Of a DNA stretch of 17,703 nt, positions 6,760 through 14,305 are shown in pieces. Position 1 is the stretch's first letter. Each line of letters starts with the position of its first letter. The DNA lies in NCBI RefSeq assembly GCF_022712295.1, contig NZ_JALAGT010000166.1:1-17703 (forward strand), in the 5' to 3' direction. This DNA comes from Galactobacter sp. (GTDB lineage Bacteria; Actinomycetota; Actinomycetes; Actinomycetales; Micrococcaceae). The position numbers were made by a program, and so were the translations under genes. The notes under the pieces are model-generated. The model was not told the origin of the DNA and ran no database searches. It worked only from the letters and a program-made list of their open reading frames with translations.

Positions 6760-7551
6760 ATGACCACCACCAGCGAGTCCACATCATTCACCGCCGAGCA
6801 TGAGCGGTGGCACGAGTCCGTGGAGGCCCAGCGCACCTCACCGCACGGGCCGCTCAGCCTCACCGCCATCCACTGGCTCGTGGACACCCCGTCCGAGCTT
6901 CCCGGGTTGCCAGGGACGTGGAGCGCCACGGACGATGGCACGGTGACCGTAACCCTGGCCGCCAGTGACGGGGTCACCCGCGATGGGCAGCTGCTCGACG
7001 GAACCGTGACGCTCGGGCCGCTCACGGGCCTCGAGGCACTACTGTTGGAGTGGGGAGACAAGCGCATCCAGGTCGCCGCCCGCAGCGGTAGCATCGCCGT
7101 CCGACCTCAGGATCCCGCCTCGCCTGACCGCGCCAACTACACCGGAACCGCCACGTTCCCGGCGGACCCCGCCTGGGTCATCACTGGCCGGTATCAGCCG
7201 AATCCCCGTGCTGAGGTCGAGGTGGATTCGTTTGTCCCTGGCGCCAAACAGCAGTACGACTCCCCCGGTCAGGCGCACTTCACGGTCGATGGTCAGGACG
7301 TCGCCCTCACCCTGTTCGGTGCCCCAGGAGCCAGCCAGTTGCGCGCCATCTTTGCGGATGCGACCGGCGCAGACCTCACCTTCCCTGCCGCGCGCTTCGT
7401 GCCTGTGACCCGCGACGGCGACACCGTCACCATCGACTTCAACCGGGCGACGAATCCGCCCTGCGCCTACTCCGCCAGCGCCACCTGCCCCTTCCCTCCG
7501 CCGGAGAACCGACTGCCGGTACGCATCGAGGCCGGAGAACTGCGGCCCTAG
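6760..7551 (+). CDS. DUF1684 domain-containing protein
   Basis: A 263-residue soluble protein with no signal peptide. It matches the DUF1684 family: an N-terminal WHESVEAQRTSPHGPLSL region, a TGRYQP centre (about 146-151) and the diagnostic C-terminal block DFNRATNPPCAYS...CPFPPPENRLPV (from residue 226). The family is common in actinobacteria and its biochemical role is not established. The ATG at 6760 is preceded by GAGAGGAC at about 10 nt, a good ribosome binding site. It stands alone: upstream is a 200-base gap after the terminator hairpin, and downstream a 51-base gap before an apparent new promoter. Confidence 0.88.
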   Translation: MTTTSESTSFTAEHERWHESVEAQRTSPHGPLSLTAIHWLVDTPSELPGLPGTWSATDDGTVTVTLAASDGVTRDGQLLDGTVTLGPLTGLEALLLEWGDKRIQVAARSGSIAVRPQDPASPDRANYTGTATFPADPAWVITGRYQPNPRAEVEVDSFVPGAKQQYDSPGQAHFTVDGQDVALTLFGAPGASQLRAIFADATGADLTFPAARFVPVTRDGDTVTIDFNRATNPPCAYSASATCPFPPPENRLPVRIEAGELRP

Positions 7552-7589
7552 CCCCGAAGCGTTACACGACCCTGGGTCACCGCACCGAC

Positions 7590-7602
7590 TAGGGTTTCGT
7601 AC
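7590..7602 (+). promoter_or_regulatory. candidate leaderless promoter of the ATPase gene
   Basis: A TAGGGT hexamer at 7590-7595 ends 7 bases before the ATG at 7603, so transcription from this -10 box would begin at or next to the start codon. No Shine-Dalgarno sequence lies in that interval. This -10-to-ATG spacing is typical of leaderless actinobacterial mRNAs. There is no convincing -35 box. Confidence 0.4.
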
Positions 7603-9303
7603 ATGGCTCACGCATCTCGGCCCCGTTCCATGGAGGATCTCGAGGACACCCTGCGGCGGATCGACGGTCGCGGCTACCCGGCCTATCGCGACCTCAAGGG
7701 TTCGTGGGTTCTTCGCACACATCCCGACGGTGCCCCTCGCCTGGTGCTGCACGTGGACAGGGTGCAGGCGGACCCATACGCCCCACCGAGCCTCGTGCGC
7801 GTCGGCATCGACACCTCCACAGCAGATCTCCCCCACGACCTGATCCAGGACCTGCCCGGCCGCGTCGCAACCGCGGACTTCATGCTGCGCGCCATCGCGG
7901 GGGAACTGTCCCACGACTCCACAGGAGTGCACGCCGGAACTCCAACGCAGGAGATCATCGAGCGCAGCGGCGTCGTGATCACCGAGCATGGGGTCGAGGC
8001 CCGCCTCAGTGTCCCCCTCCCCGCGGATCGCAGGAGGGTCCTGGGTCGCCGTGCCGACGAACTGCTCCTGGATGTCTTGCCGAACGCGGTCGGCAGATAT
8101 CTGAGAGCGGACGGGCTGGACCTCGAGGCGCTGCGGAGCCACGTGGATTCCTACCGAGACCAGTTGGTGCTGCAATCGTTGCTCCCCCAGCACGGGCTGG
8201 TGGGTTTCGTTCCCGACGGCGCCGTACTGCCCCGTGCGTCCGGAGACTCAGAGCTCCCGCTGAACACCGGCACACCGTTCCGCTCCCCCGATTCCCTTCG
8301 GGTCACACTGGAGCTTCCGTCCGGGCGCAGCCTCACCGGCCTTGGTATCCGGAAAGGCGTCACAGTCGTCATCGGCGGCGGGTTCCACGGCAAATCCACT
8401 CTCCTGAGGGCCCTGATTCGTGGCGTCCATCCTCACATCGAGGGCGACGGCCGCGAGTTCGTCCTCAGCATCGCGGATGCGGTCTCCATCCGCGCCGAGG
8501 ACGGGCGCTCGGTCACCGACGTGGACATCTCCCCGTTCATCGGGCGGCTTCCGTCGGGCACCGATACCCAGCACTTCTCCACGCCAAACGCCTCCGGCTC
8601 CACCTCCCAGGCGGCCTCCATCGTGGAATCCTTGGAGGCCGGCGCCACCACCCTGTTCCTCGACGAGGACACCTGCGCCACCAACTTCATCATGCGAGAC
8701 GACGTCATGCGAGGCCTCGTCACCGCGGAACCGATCACCCCCTTCGTGGAGCGCATCGACGAACTCACGGCCGCCGGCGTCTCCACCGTGTTGGTGGTCG
8801 GAGGCTCCTCCGCCTTCCTGCCCCATGCGGACACGGTCATCTCCATGGACGCGTACGTCCCGTCCGACGTCACGGAGGCGGCCCATGCCGCCACCCAAGG
8901 CCCGACGGCCACAGACCGAGACCCGCTGCCCGCTACAGCAGGGCGCGTGCTGGCGAGGGACGGGCTGGCGCCCGAAGCCTCCCGGGGCAAGCGAGCCAGG
9001 CCGCCTGCGGCCAAGGGCCGCGGAGTCATCCGGATGGGCGAGGCCACGCTGGACGCCACCGCCACCGGCGTGGTGGACCACGAACAGACCGAAGGCGTGG
9101 CTCGAGCGCTGGCCTGGCTGGAAGCCAACGGAACCGGACGGACCTTGGCACGGGCCGTCGGGCATTTGGCCAAGAAGCTGGAACAGGAAGGCCTCGCCGC
9201 CCTCACTGCGGACAGGGACCACCCGGGGCAGGTGGCGCTGCCACGTGCGGCGGACGTTGCGGCTGCGGCCAATCGCTACCGACGCTTACGCATTCAACCC
9301 TGA
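7603..9303 (+). CDS. PF09818-type P-loop ATPase of unknown function
   Basis: A 566-residue cytosolic protein of the ABC_ATPase (PF09818) family, whose role is unknown. The ATP site is clear: Walker A GGGFHGKST at residues 258-266, Walker B TTLFLDED at about 349-356 (D354-E355), a Ser-rich segment SGSTSQAAS just before Walker B in the position of an ABC-like signature, and a switch-like strand VLVVGGSSAFL (about 398-408). The N-terminal 200 residues (YPAYRDLKGSW, DPYAPPS) and the C-terminal part (KRARPPAAKGRGVIRMGEATLDA) also fit the family in order and length. No transmembrane segment is present, so it is not a transporter component by itself. The start has no Shine-Dalgarno sequence and appears leaderless. 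It lies 75 bases upstream of def but probably has its own promoter. Confidence 0.88.
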   Translation: MAHASRPRSMEDLEDTLRRIDGRGYPAYRDLKGSWVLRTHPDGAPRLVLHVDRVQADPYAPPSLVRVGIDTSTADLPHDLIQDLPGRVATADFMLRAIAGELSHDSTGVHAGTPTQEIIERSGVVITEHGVEARLSVPLPADRRRVLGRRADELLLDVLPNAVGRYLRADGLDLEALRSHVDSYRDQLVLQSLLPQHGLVGFVPDGAVLPRASGDSELPLNTGTPFRSPDSLRVTLELPSGRSLTGLGIRKGVTVVIGGGFHGKSTLLRALIRGVHPHIEGDGREFVLSIADAVSIRAEDGRSVTDVDISPFIGRLPSGTDTQHFSTPNASGSTSQAASIVESLEAGATTLFLDEDTCATNFIMRDDVMRGLVTAEPITPFVERIDELTAAGVSTVLVVGGSSAFLPHADTVISMDAYVPSDVTEAAHAATQGPTATDRDPLPATAGRVLARDGLAPEASRGKRARPPAAKGRGVIRMGEATLDATATGVVDHEQTEGVARALAWLEANGTGRTLARAVGHLAKKLEQEGLAALTADRDHPGQVALPRAADVAAAANRYRRLRIQP

Positions 9304-9313
9304 TCCGCGCGAG

Positions 9314-9319
9314 TAGAAT
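9314..9319 (+). promoter_or_regulatory. candidate -10 box of def
   Basis: TAGAAT lies 60 bases before the def start, in the short gap after the ATPase stop. No good -35 hexamer lies at 16-18 bp, so the call rests on the -10 box and position alone. Confidence 0.3.
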
Positions 9320-9378
9320 GAAGTGCTGCGCCTGAACGGCGCCGAAGCGCACCCATCAGGCCTTGAAGGAGACTCAGC

Positions 9379-9954
9379 GTGAGCATCCGCCCCATCGTCA
9401 TCTACGGGGAACCCGTACTGCACCGCCGTGCCGCGGAGGTGACCACCATCGACGACGAGATCCGCACGCTGGTGGCCGACATGTACGAGACCAACGACGC
9501 CGCCCACGGAGTGGGGCTCGCCGCACCTCAGATCGGCGTTGGGCTGCGCATCTTCGTCTACGACTACCCGGACCATCAGGACGACGCACCCCACCGCGGA
9601 GTGCTCATCAATCCGCGACTGACCCTGTCCAAGATCTCCGGAGCCGCACCGGACCCGGACGAGATGTCGGAAGGCTGCCTGTCCGTCCCCGGGCTGGATT
9701 TCCCGCTTCAGCGTGCCGACTACGCCCGCGTGCAGGGGCTGGACATCGACGGCAACGAGGTGGACTTCGAGGCCCACGACTGGTTCGCGCGCGTGATGCA
9801 GCACGAGTACGCGCACCTGGACGGAAAGCTCTACGTTGACATGCTTGACGCCAAGTGGGGCAAACGCTGGAAGAAGCAACAGAAGCGCGAAGGCTTCAAC
9901 AAGCCCGGCCAGACGTGGATGCCGGGCGTAGACCCGGATCCGTTTGGGCACTGA
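9379..9954 (+). CDS. def: peptide deformylase
   Basis: Removes the N-formyl group from nascent proteins at the ribosome exit, a metal-dependent reaction. All three family motifs are present: GVGLAAPQIG (44-53, motif 1), EGCLSVPG (98-105, motif 2 with metal ligand C100) and QHEYAHLDG (141-149, motif 3 with H142, E143 and H146). Motif 3 is usually HExDH; here the Asp is Ala (A145), while the ligands and catalytic Glu are kept. The C-terminal extension after 160 (WGKRWKKQQKREGFNKPGQTW) is basic and fits actinobacterial deformylases. Length 191 is normal. The GTG start at 9379 follows GAAGGAG at good spacing. The gene is convergent with gap across a repeat-rich terminator. Confidence 0.95.
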   Translation: MSIRPIVIYGEPVLHRRAAEVTTIDDEIRTLVADMYETNDAAHGVGLAAPQIGVGLRIFVYDYPDHQDDAPHRGVLINPRLTLSKISGAAPDPDEMSEGCLSVPGLDFPLQRADYARVQGLDIDGNEVDFEAHDWFARVMQHEYAHLDGKLYVDMLDAKWGKRWKKQQKREGFNKPGQTWMPGVDPDPFGH

Positions 9955-9987
9955 GGTCGGATTCTCTCACCAGCTCTGACAGACAGC

Positions 9988-10146
9988 TGGGGAGTCAGTT
10001 GCGCCGAGGCGTGCTGCCCTCACTCGGCGAAAGTGACTCCCGAACTCAGACACTGAATTGGGGAGTCAGTTGCGCCGTGTTCTCGAGTGAGAACGAGGCA
10101 CAACTGACTCCCCAACTCTGAGTAGTCAGCGTCAGTGACTCCTGAG
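9988..10146. repeat. tandem related hairpins between convergent def and gap, probable bidirectional terminator
   Basis: A 19-base word (TGGGGAGTCAGTTGCGCCG) occurs at 9988-10006 and 10059-10077, and inverted relatives lie at about 10025-10043 and 10097-10115. The second pair forms a 19-bp stem (10058-10076 with 10097-10115) with one G-U wobble and an inner GTTCTC/GAGAAC hairpin. The first pair forms a similar stem with two mismatches. A fragment (AGTGACTCCTGAG) recurs at 10134-10146. The position between two gene ends argues for two-way termination. The duplication suggests a REP-like family dispersed in the genome. Confidence 0.65.
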
Positions 10147-10171
10147 ACCGTTAGTCGGCCTTGGTCGCTGG

Positions 10172-11623
10172 TCAGTCCTGGGCGGGCAGGGACACCGGGT
10201 GGGTTCCTGCCATAGTCTCGATGACGCGGACCACCTGGCAGGAGTAACCGAACTCGTTGTCGTACCAGACGTAGAGGACCACGTGGTGGCCGTCGTCCGC
10301 CACGATGGTGGCGCGGCCGTCCACGATGCCCGCACGGCGTGAGCCCACGAAGTCCGTGGAGACCACCTCGGGGGAATCGATGTAGTCGATCTGGCGGTGC
10401 AGGTCGGAAACCAGGGAGGCCTGGCGCAGGAACGTGTTGATCTCGTCCTTGGTGGTGGCCTTGTTCAACGTCAAGTTCAGGATGGCCATGGACACGTCCG
10501 GGGTGGGGACGCGAATGGCGTTACCGGTGAGCTTGCCCTTCAGCTCAGGCAGGGCCTTGGCGACGGCCTTGGCCGCACCGGTCTCGGTCAGGACCATGTT
10601 CAGGGTCGCGGCACGGCCACGACGCTCACCCTTGTGGAAGTTATCCGTCAGGTTCTGGTCATTGGTGAAGGAGTGCACGGTCTCCACGTGACCGATCTGC
10701 ACACCGTACTCGTCATTGAGGGCCTTCAGCACCGGCGTGATGGCGTTGGTGGTGCAGGAGGCTGCCGAGAGGATGGTGTCCGCGTCCTCGATGTCGGAAT
10801 CGTTGACACCGTGGACGATGTTCTTCAACTCGCCCTTGCCCGGCGCGGTCAGAAGGACCTTGGCAACGCCCTTGGCCTTGAGGTGCTGCTCCAGGCCGGC
10901 TTGGTCGCGCCAGCGGCCGGTGTTGTCCACCACGATGGCGTCGTGGATGCCGTAGGCCTCGTAATCCACCGTGGTGGGGTCGGACGAGTAGATCACCTGG
11001 ATCAGGGTCCCGTTGGCCTGGATGGTGTTCTTCTCCTCGTCCACGAGGATGGAACCGTCGAACGGGCCGTGGATGGTGTCGCGGCGCAGCAGCGATGCAC
11101 GCTTGACCAGGTCCTCGTCACCGTTACGGCGCACCACGATGGCGCGCAGGCGCAGGCCGTAACCGCCGCGCTCGATGAGGATACGAGCCAGCAGGCGGCC
11201 GATGCGACCGAAGCCGTAGAGGACGATGTCCTTCGGAGCAGCCGGGCTGGCGCCGTGCTGACCGGCCACCTCAGCGAGCTGCTCGGCCAGGTAGTCGGTG
11301 ACGGAGACGCCGTTGGCCTGGGCTTCCTTGGCGCCGTTGTGCAGCGCGGCAAGGTCCAGGGACACCGCTCCGACATCGAGGCCGTCCACGATGGAGAGCA
11401 GTTCGAGCGAATCCGCGGGGTCCATCTCCTGGCCGTCATAGTGGCGCACGATGCGGTGTGCCTTGAGCAGATCGGTGGCGGACTTGTTGATGAGCTTACG
11501 GCCGTGGATCGAGGGCACCACGTTGTTCTCGCGGTAGAGGCGACCGATGAGCGGGATCAGCTCCTCGGCAACCCCCTCTCGTGCACTCCACTCGGCCTGG
11601 GCTGCGTCGGTCTGCTGCGACAA
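10172..11623 (-). CDS. gap: glyceraldehyde-3-phosphate dehydrogenase (long actinobacterial form)
   Basis: Phosphorylating, NAD(P)-dependent oxidation of glyceraldehyde 3-phosphate in glycolysis or its reverse. The Rossmann loop GFGRIGR (137-143), active-site SCTTNAITP with C290, the assisting His in ETVHSFTNDQ (H317), RRGRAA (334-339) and the C-terminal WYDNEFGYS (453-461) are all present. At 483 residues it is about 145 longer than standard GAPDH. The extension (1-130) is a helical segment typical of a second, long GAPDH type in actinobacteria and some other bacteria, sometimes linked to gluconeogenesis. It starts with TTG at 11623, supported by an AGGAG 6-7 nt upstream and no better ATG or GTG nearby. 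The leader is about 100 nt if the -10 box at 11730-11735 is used. Confidence 0.95.
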   Translation of the reverse strand: MSQQTDAAQAEWSAREGVAEELIPLIGRLYRENNVVPSIHGRKLINKSATDLLKAHRIVRHYDGQEMDPADSLELLSIVDGLDVGAVSLDLAALHNGAKEAQANGVSVTDYLAEQLAEVAGQHGASPAAPKDIVLYGFGRIGRLLARILIERGGYGLRLRAIVVRRNGDEDLVKRASLLRRDTIHGPFDGSILVDEEKNTIQANGTLIQVIYSSDPTTVDYEAYGIHDAIVVDNTGRWRDQAGLEQHLKAKGVAKVLLTAPGKGELKNIVHGVNDSDIEDADTILSAASCTTNAITPVLKALNDEYGVQIGHVETVHSFTNDQNLTDNFHKGERRGRAATLNMVLTETGAAKAVAKALPELKGKLTGNAIRVPTPDVSMAILNLTLNKATTKDEINTFLRQASLVSDLHRQIDYIDSPEVVSTDFVGSRRAGIVDGRATIVADDGHHVVLYVWYDNEFGYSCQVVRVIETMAGTHPVSLPAQD

Positions 11624-11729
11624 GTTGGTCTCCTGCTGCTCGGGTTACGGACGACGGGGCCACGTTGCCCGCATCGTCGTGGGTTGGGCACCGGTGACCG
11701 CCTGGATCACGATGTGTGCACTCCCGTCC

Positions 11730-11735
11730 ATTCTA
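11730..11735 (-). promoter_or_regulatory. candidate -10 box for gap, flanked by GTGTGCA/TGCACAC arms
   Basis: On the minus strand TAGAAT lies about 107 bases before the TTG start of gap. A 7-bp inverted repeat (GTGTGCA at about 11714-11720 and TGCACAC at about 11748-11754) brackets it, which could be an operator. There is no clear -35 box. Confidence 0.3.
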
Positions 11736-11755
11736 CGGTCGAATTGATGCACACG

Positions 11756-11795
11756 CGTTCATGCCTGGGTGAAGTTCATCACCCAGGCATGAACG
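11756..11795 (-). terminator. 17-bp perfect hairpin after the secreted-protein gene
   Basis: Arms 11756-11772 and 11779-11795 are exact inverted complements around a 6-base loop. The hairpin starts about 10 bases after the stop of the leftward gene at 11806, the right place for its terminator, and just upstream of the gap promoter region. There is no U-tract, which is common for actinobacterial hairpin terminators. Confidence 0.6.
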
Positions 11796-11805
11796 TGCCG
11801 GGCTG

Positions 11806-12531
11806 CTACTTTCGAACCGACTTCGACGTCGCTGAGGTCGAGTAGGACGTCTTCGCGAACGTCATCCGGTACGTAGCCTTACTGGACCGTTTGACCTTGA
11901 CCGTAGCCTTCCCCTTCTTCAGGGTCACTGTCTTCACTGTCTTCCACTGGTTCCCGGACTTAACCTGGAACTTCGCCCTGGGGTTGTAGGCACGATAGCC
12001 ATAAAGATCCGGGCGGTATCGCGAGGCCTTCCCCGTCAGGGTGACGTACTTACCGGAGCGCTTGGCACTGACCGAGGCCTTGGCCTTACCGCGGATGTAG
12101 AACGACTTGCGGGTTCCATCCACGTAGGATTTCAGATCAGTGGACCAGCCCCAGTAGTCGGAGTACTCGTACTCCGCAAGGAGATCGGCAGGTCCTACCG
12201 TGTATTTGCCCAAGCCTTCGTAGCTAGGACAAATGACCGCACGATCGGTGATGATTCCATCATCGAAGGACACCGAGCCGACCCAGCCCCCCGCCTTGGT
12301 GACGTCCACAGTGCCGAACGAATCCCAGTAGTCCCTCTGCTTCTTGGTTCTCGCCTTGATGGTGACATTCCTGCAGGAGCTGGTCGAGACGACCTGGTCG
12401 TTCACCGTGTAACCGGTGATGTCGATGGGACGAGAACTTGCCTGCGCCGCGGGGGCTCCGATGCCCACCCCTGCCACTAGAACGAGTCCTGCAGTCACGA
12501 CACTGGTCGCGACACGACGAATAGATTTCAT
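11806..12531 (-). CDS. secreted lysine-rich protein of unknown function
   Basis: A 241-residue exported protein. It has a classical signal peptide: basic MKSIRR, hydrophobic core VVTAGLVLVAGVGIGA and a likely signal peptidase I site after A31 (PAAQA/SS). The mature N-terminal domain (32-145) has two Cys (C53, C101) that could form a disulfide, and many aromatic and acidic residues. From about 150 the protein is Lys/Ser/Thr-rich and beta-prone (KYVTLTGKASRY, WKTVKTVTLKKGKATVKVK, TYRMTFAKT), the look of the Ig-like repeat modules seen at the C-termini of actinobacterial surface and secreted proteins. No sortase motif, lipobox or enzyme motif is visible, so no function is assigned. The ATG at 12531 has GGAG 7 nt upstream. 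It is divergent from rnpB. Confidence 0.82.
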   Translation of the reverse strand: MKSIRRVATSVVTAGLVLVAGVGIGAPAAQASSRPIDITGYTVNDQVVSTSSCRNVTIKARTKKQRDYWDSFGTVDVTKAGGWVGSVSFDDGIITDRAVICPSYEGLGKYTVGPADLLAEYEYSDYWGWSTDLKSYVDGTRKSFYIRGKAKASVSAKRSGKYVTLTGKASRYRPDLYGYRAYNPRAKFQVKSGNQWKTVKTVTLKKGKATVKVKRSSKATYRMTFAKTSYSTSATSKSVRK

Positions 12532-12654
12532 TGATTCTCCAAAACGAGTGATCGTGCGATGACTAACGAATGATAATCTCCTTTCCCCTTACCGTTGTAT
12601 GGGTGTGACCACAACGACAAGAGCGGTCGCGACACGGAGACGCCCTCGGACGAC

Positions 12655-12660
12655 TAGGAT
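12655..12660 (+). promoter_or_regulatory. -10 box of rnpB
   Basis: TAGGAT ends 7-8 bases before the inferred 5' end of RNase P RNA, the expected distance. The -35 region is poorly conserved (GCGACA about 20 bp upstream). Confidence 0.5.
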
Positions 12661-12667
12661 GGACCGC

Positions 12668-13050
12668 GGATGAGTCGGCCGGACGGTCGCGTGCTCCGGT
12701 GCAAACCGGGGCCCGAGGAAAGTCCGGGCTCCATAGGACAGGGTGGTGGGTAACGCCCACTCGGGGTGACCCGCAGGCCAGTGCCACAGAAAACAGACCG
12801 CCTCGGTCAGCAGGCCGAGGTAAGGGTGAAACGGTGGTGTAAGAGACCACCAGCGTCCCAGGTGACTGGGACGGCTAGGTAAACCCCACCCGGAGCAAGG
12901 TCAGACAGGTGCCGTTGGAGGGCTGTCCGCCTGAGGTACCGGGTAGACCGCTCGAGGCCACCGGCAACGGTGGCCCTAGATGGATGACCGCCTCCCATGC
13001 AGGGGTAACCGTGTGTGGAGACAGAACCCGGCTCACAGGCCGGCTCATCC
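12668..13050 (+). ncRNA. rnpB: RNase P RNA, type A (catalytic subunit)
   Basis: Ribozyme that matures tRNA 5' ends. The conserved P4/J3-4 region reads GAGGAAAGTCCGGGCTCC (about 12715-12732), the ACAGAAAACAGACCGCC segment follows near 12785-12801, and the 3' conserved block is ACAGAACCCGGCTCACAGGC. Helix P1 closes the molecule: GATGAGTCGGCC at 12669-12680 pairs with GGCCGGCTCATC at 13038-13049 with one G-U. GGTGAAACGGTGGTGTAAGAGACC and the tetraloop-like stems are typical of high-GC actinobacterial type A RNA. Exact ends are uncertain by several bases. The 3' end forms the boundary with the integrated element. Confidence 0.95.
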
Positions 13051-13110
13051 ACCCCTACTGCTGAAACACCCCCGGAATCTCGGTGTTGCCCGCGCAAACA
13101 CTGGGATCTG
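13030..13110. other. probable attachment-site junction at the 3' end of rnpB
   Basis: The element's integrase gene ends 150 bases from rnpB and points towards it, with phased arm-like repeats in between. The core of the site should therefore overlap or lie just beyond the rnpB 3' end, within the CACAGGCCGGCTCATCC to CTGCTGAAACACCCCCGG stretch. No second copy of a core is present in the window because the far end of the element lies outside, so the exact core is unknown. Confidence 0.45.
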
Positions 13111-13132
13111 TGGCGGTCTGGACATCACCACC

Positions 13133-13172
13133 GATGTGGCAGGATGTTGCAGAATATGGCAGCCTGTGGCAT
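13133..13172. repeat. four 10-bp-phased repeats, candidate integrase arm-binding sites
   Basis: Four consecutive 10-base units share an nnTGTGGCAG-like core: GATGTGGCAG, GATGTTGCAG, AATATGGCAG and CCTGTGGCAT. A related TGTGGCGGT occurs at 13109-13117. The one-helical-turn phasing, and the location between the integrase gene and rnpB, fit arm-type sites of a tyrosine integrase. Confidence 0.5.
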
Positions 13173-13201
13173 CCCGATCACCACCAGATCACCACGGGCT
13201 C

Positions 13202-14305
13202 CTACCCGGCCCAGTCCCCCAGCGACGCCATCCGCTCATCATCATCCACCCACAGATGCGCATACGTCCGCAACGTCTCCGTCGCATCCCGATGCCCCAA
13301 CCGGTGCGCCACAGCCACCGGCGACGAGCCGCCCGCGATCAGCAGCGAGGCGTGATAGTGCCGCAGCGCATGCCACCCACGCCCCGGATCAAAGTCCACG
13401 GCGTCCTTCGCACGCCTCCACGACTTCGCCGCCACCTGCCTCCGCAACGCCCAACCATCCACCGTCCCGAACAGTAGCCCCTCCGGACCACGCGGCGACT
13501 CCACCAACCCGCGCAGCACCTCCAACACCTGCTCCCCCACTTTCACAGTCCGCACCCCGGAGCGCGTCTTCGGCGGCCCAAACTGCACCCGCTGATTCGA
13601 CGTCTCCAACAACTGCCGGTCCACCCTGATCAGGCCACGACCCAAGTCCACCCTGTCTGCCGTCAGCCCACGCCACTCCCCCGGCCGCAGCCCCGTCCCA
13701 GCAGCCACCACCACCGCGTCCTGCAAACCCTCACGCATCCCCACCCGCAGCTCCTCCACCTGGCTGGTGGTCATCACCTGCAACGGGTCATGAGGAATCT
13801 CCGGCAGATTGATCCTCTTGCACGGCGACGCGGGGATCAGACCATCATCGACCGCATCCCGGAAGATCTGCGCCACGAACGCATACACCTCCTTCACAGT
13901 CCGCGGCCGCAACACCTTCTTCCACGCCGTCACCGCATCCTGCACCTCGGCACGACTCACCTCCCCCAACCACCGGGAACCAAGCACCGGCACAATGTGG
14001 TTCGCCAACACCGAGTCAAGCTTCGACAGCGACCCCTCACGCTGATGCACCTGACGTTCCCGCCACGTCTTCACCCAGTCCGCGACGAGCATCGGCTCCA
14101 CTGGTCGCCGCCCAGTCACCAGCACTTCATGACGGTCACGCTGGATCCGGTCCAACCAGGCTTGCGCCTCATCCCTGGTCCGAAACGACTTCTTCCGCTC
14201 CGGCCTGGACGGGTCCTCCCGCCACATCGCAATCCACCGCAGGCCCTTCCCATACCTGGCTGTGCGGCGACGGTCCTTCGTATGCCACGCATCAACTACA
14301 CGCAC
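13202..14305 (-). CDS. tyrosine-type site-specific integrase
   Basis: Catalyses integration and, with an excisionase, excision of the element. The N-terminus has an AP2/arm-binding type segment (RWIAMWREDPSRPERKKSFRTRDEAQAWL, about 23-51), then a SAM-like core-binding domain (about 72-160), then the catalytic domain with R207 (GTGLRPGEW), K246 (PPKTRSG), H312-x-x-R315 (WHALRHYHAS), H338 (LGHRD) and nucleophile Y348 (TLRTYAHL). All are intact and the length of 367 is normal, so it should be active. The GTG at 14305 overlaps the stop of the ImmA-like gene by 10 bases, so the integrase is probably expressed in the same leftward transcript as the repressor. It sits next to rnpB, the likely target. 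Confidence 0.95.
   Translation of the reverse strand: MRVVDAWHTKDRRRTARYGKGLRWIAMWREDPSRPERKKSFRTRDEAQAWLDRIQRDRHEVLVTGRRPVEPMLVADWVKTWRERQVHQREGSLSKLDSVLANHIVPVLGSRWLGEVSRAEVQDAVTAWKKVLRPRTVKEVYAFVAQIFRDAVDDGLIPASPCKRINLPEIPHDPLQVMTTSQVEELRVGMREGLQDAVVVAAGTGLRPGEWRGLTADRVDLGRGLIRVDRQLLETSNQRVQFGPPKTRSGVRTVKVGEQVLEVLRGLVESPRGPEGLLFGTVDGWALRRQVAAKSWRRAKDAVDFDPGRGWHALRHYHASLLIAGGSSPVAVAHRLGHRDATETLRTYAHLWVDDDERMASLGDWAG

Noticed and set aside
7039..8193. 384-codon minus-strand frame
   Set aside because: Antisense to DUF1684 and the ATPase genes; composition is that of a shadow frame.
7704..9335. 543-codon plus-strand frame overlapping the PF09818 ATPase
   Set aside because: Arg/Pro/His-rich shadow of the real gene, with no start signal and no recognisable domain.
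9988..10146. Possible CRISPR-like repeat array
   Set aside because: Copies are few, in both orientations, irregularly spaced and form stems; no cas genes are nearby.
10397..11845. 482-codon open frame on the plus strand across gap
   Set aside because: It is exactly antisense to a clear GAPDH gene, and its Val/Gly/His-rich product has no domain. High G+C third positions explain the open frame.
12563..12850. 95-codon minus-strand frame over rnpB
   Set aside because: Antisense to the structured RNase P RNA; no ribosome site or protein similarity.
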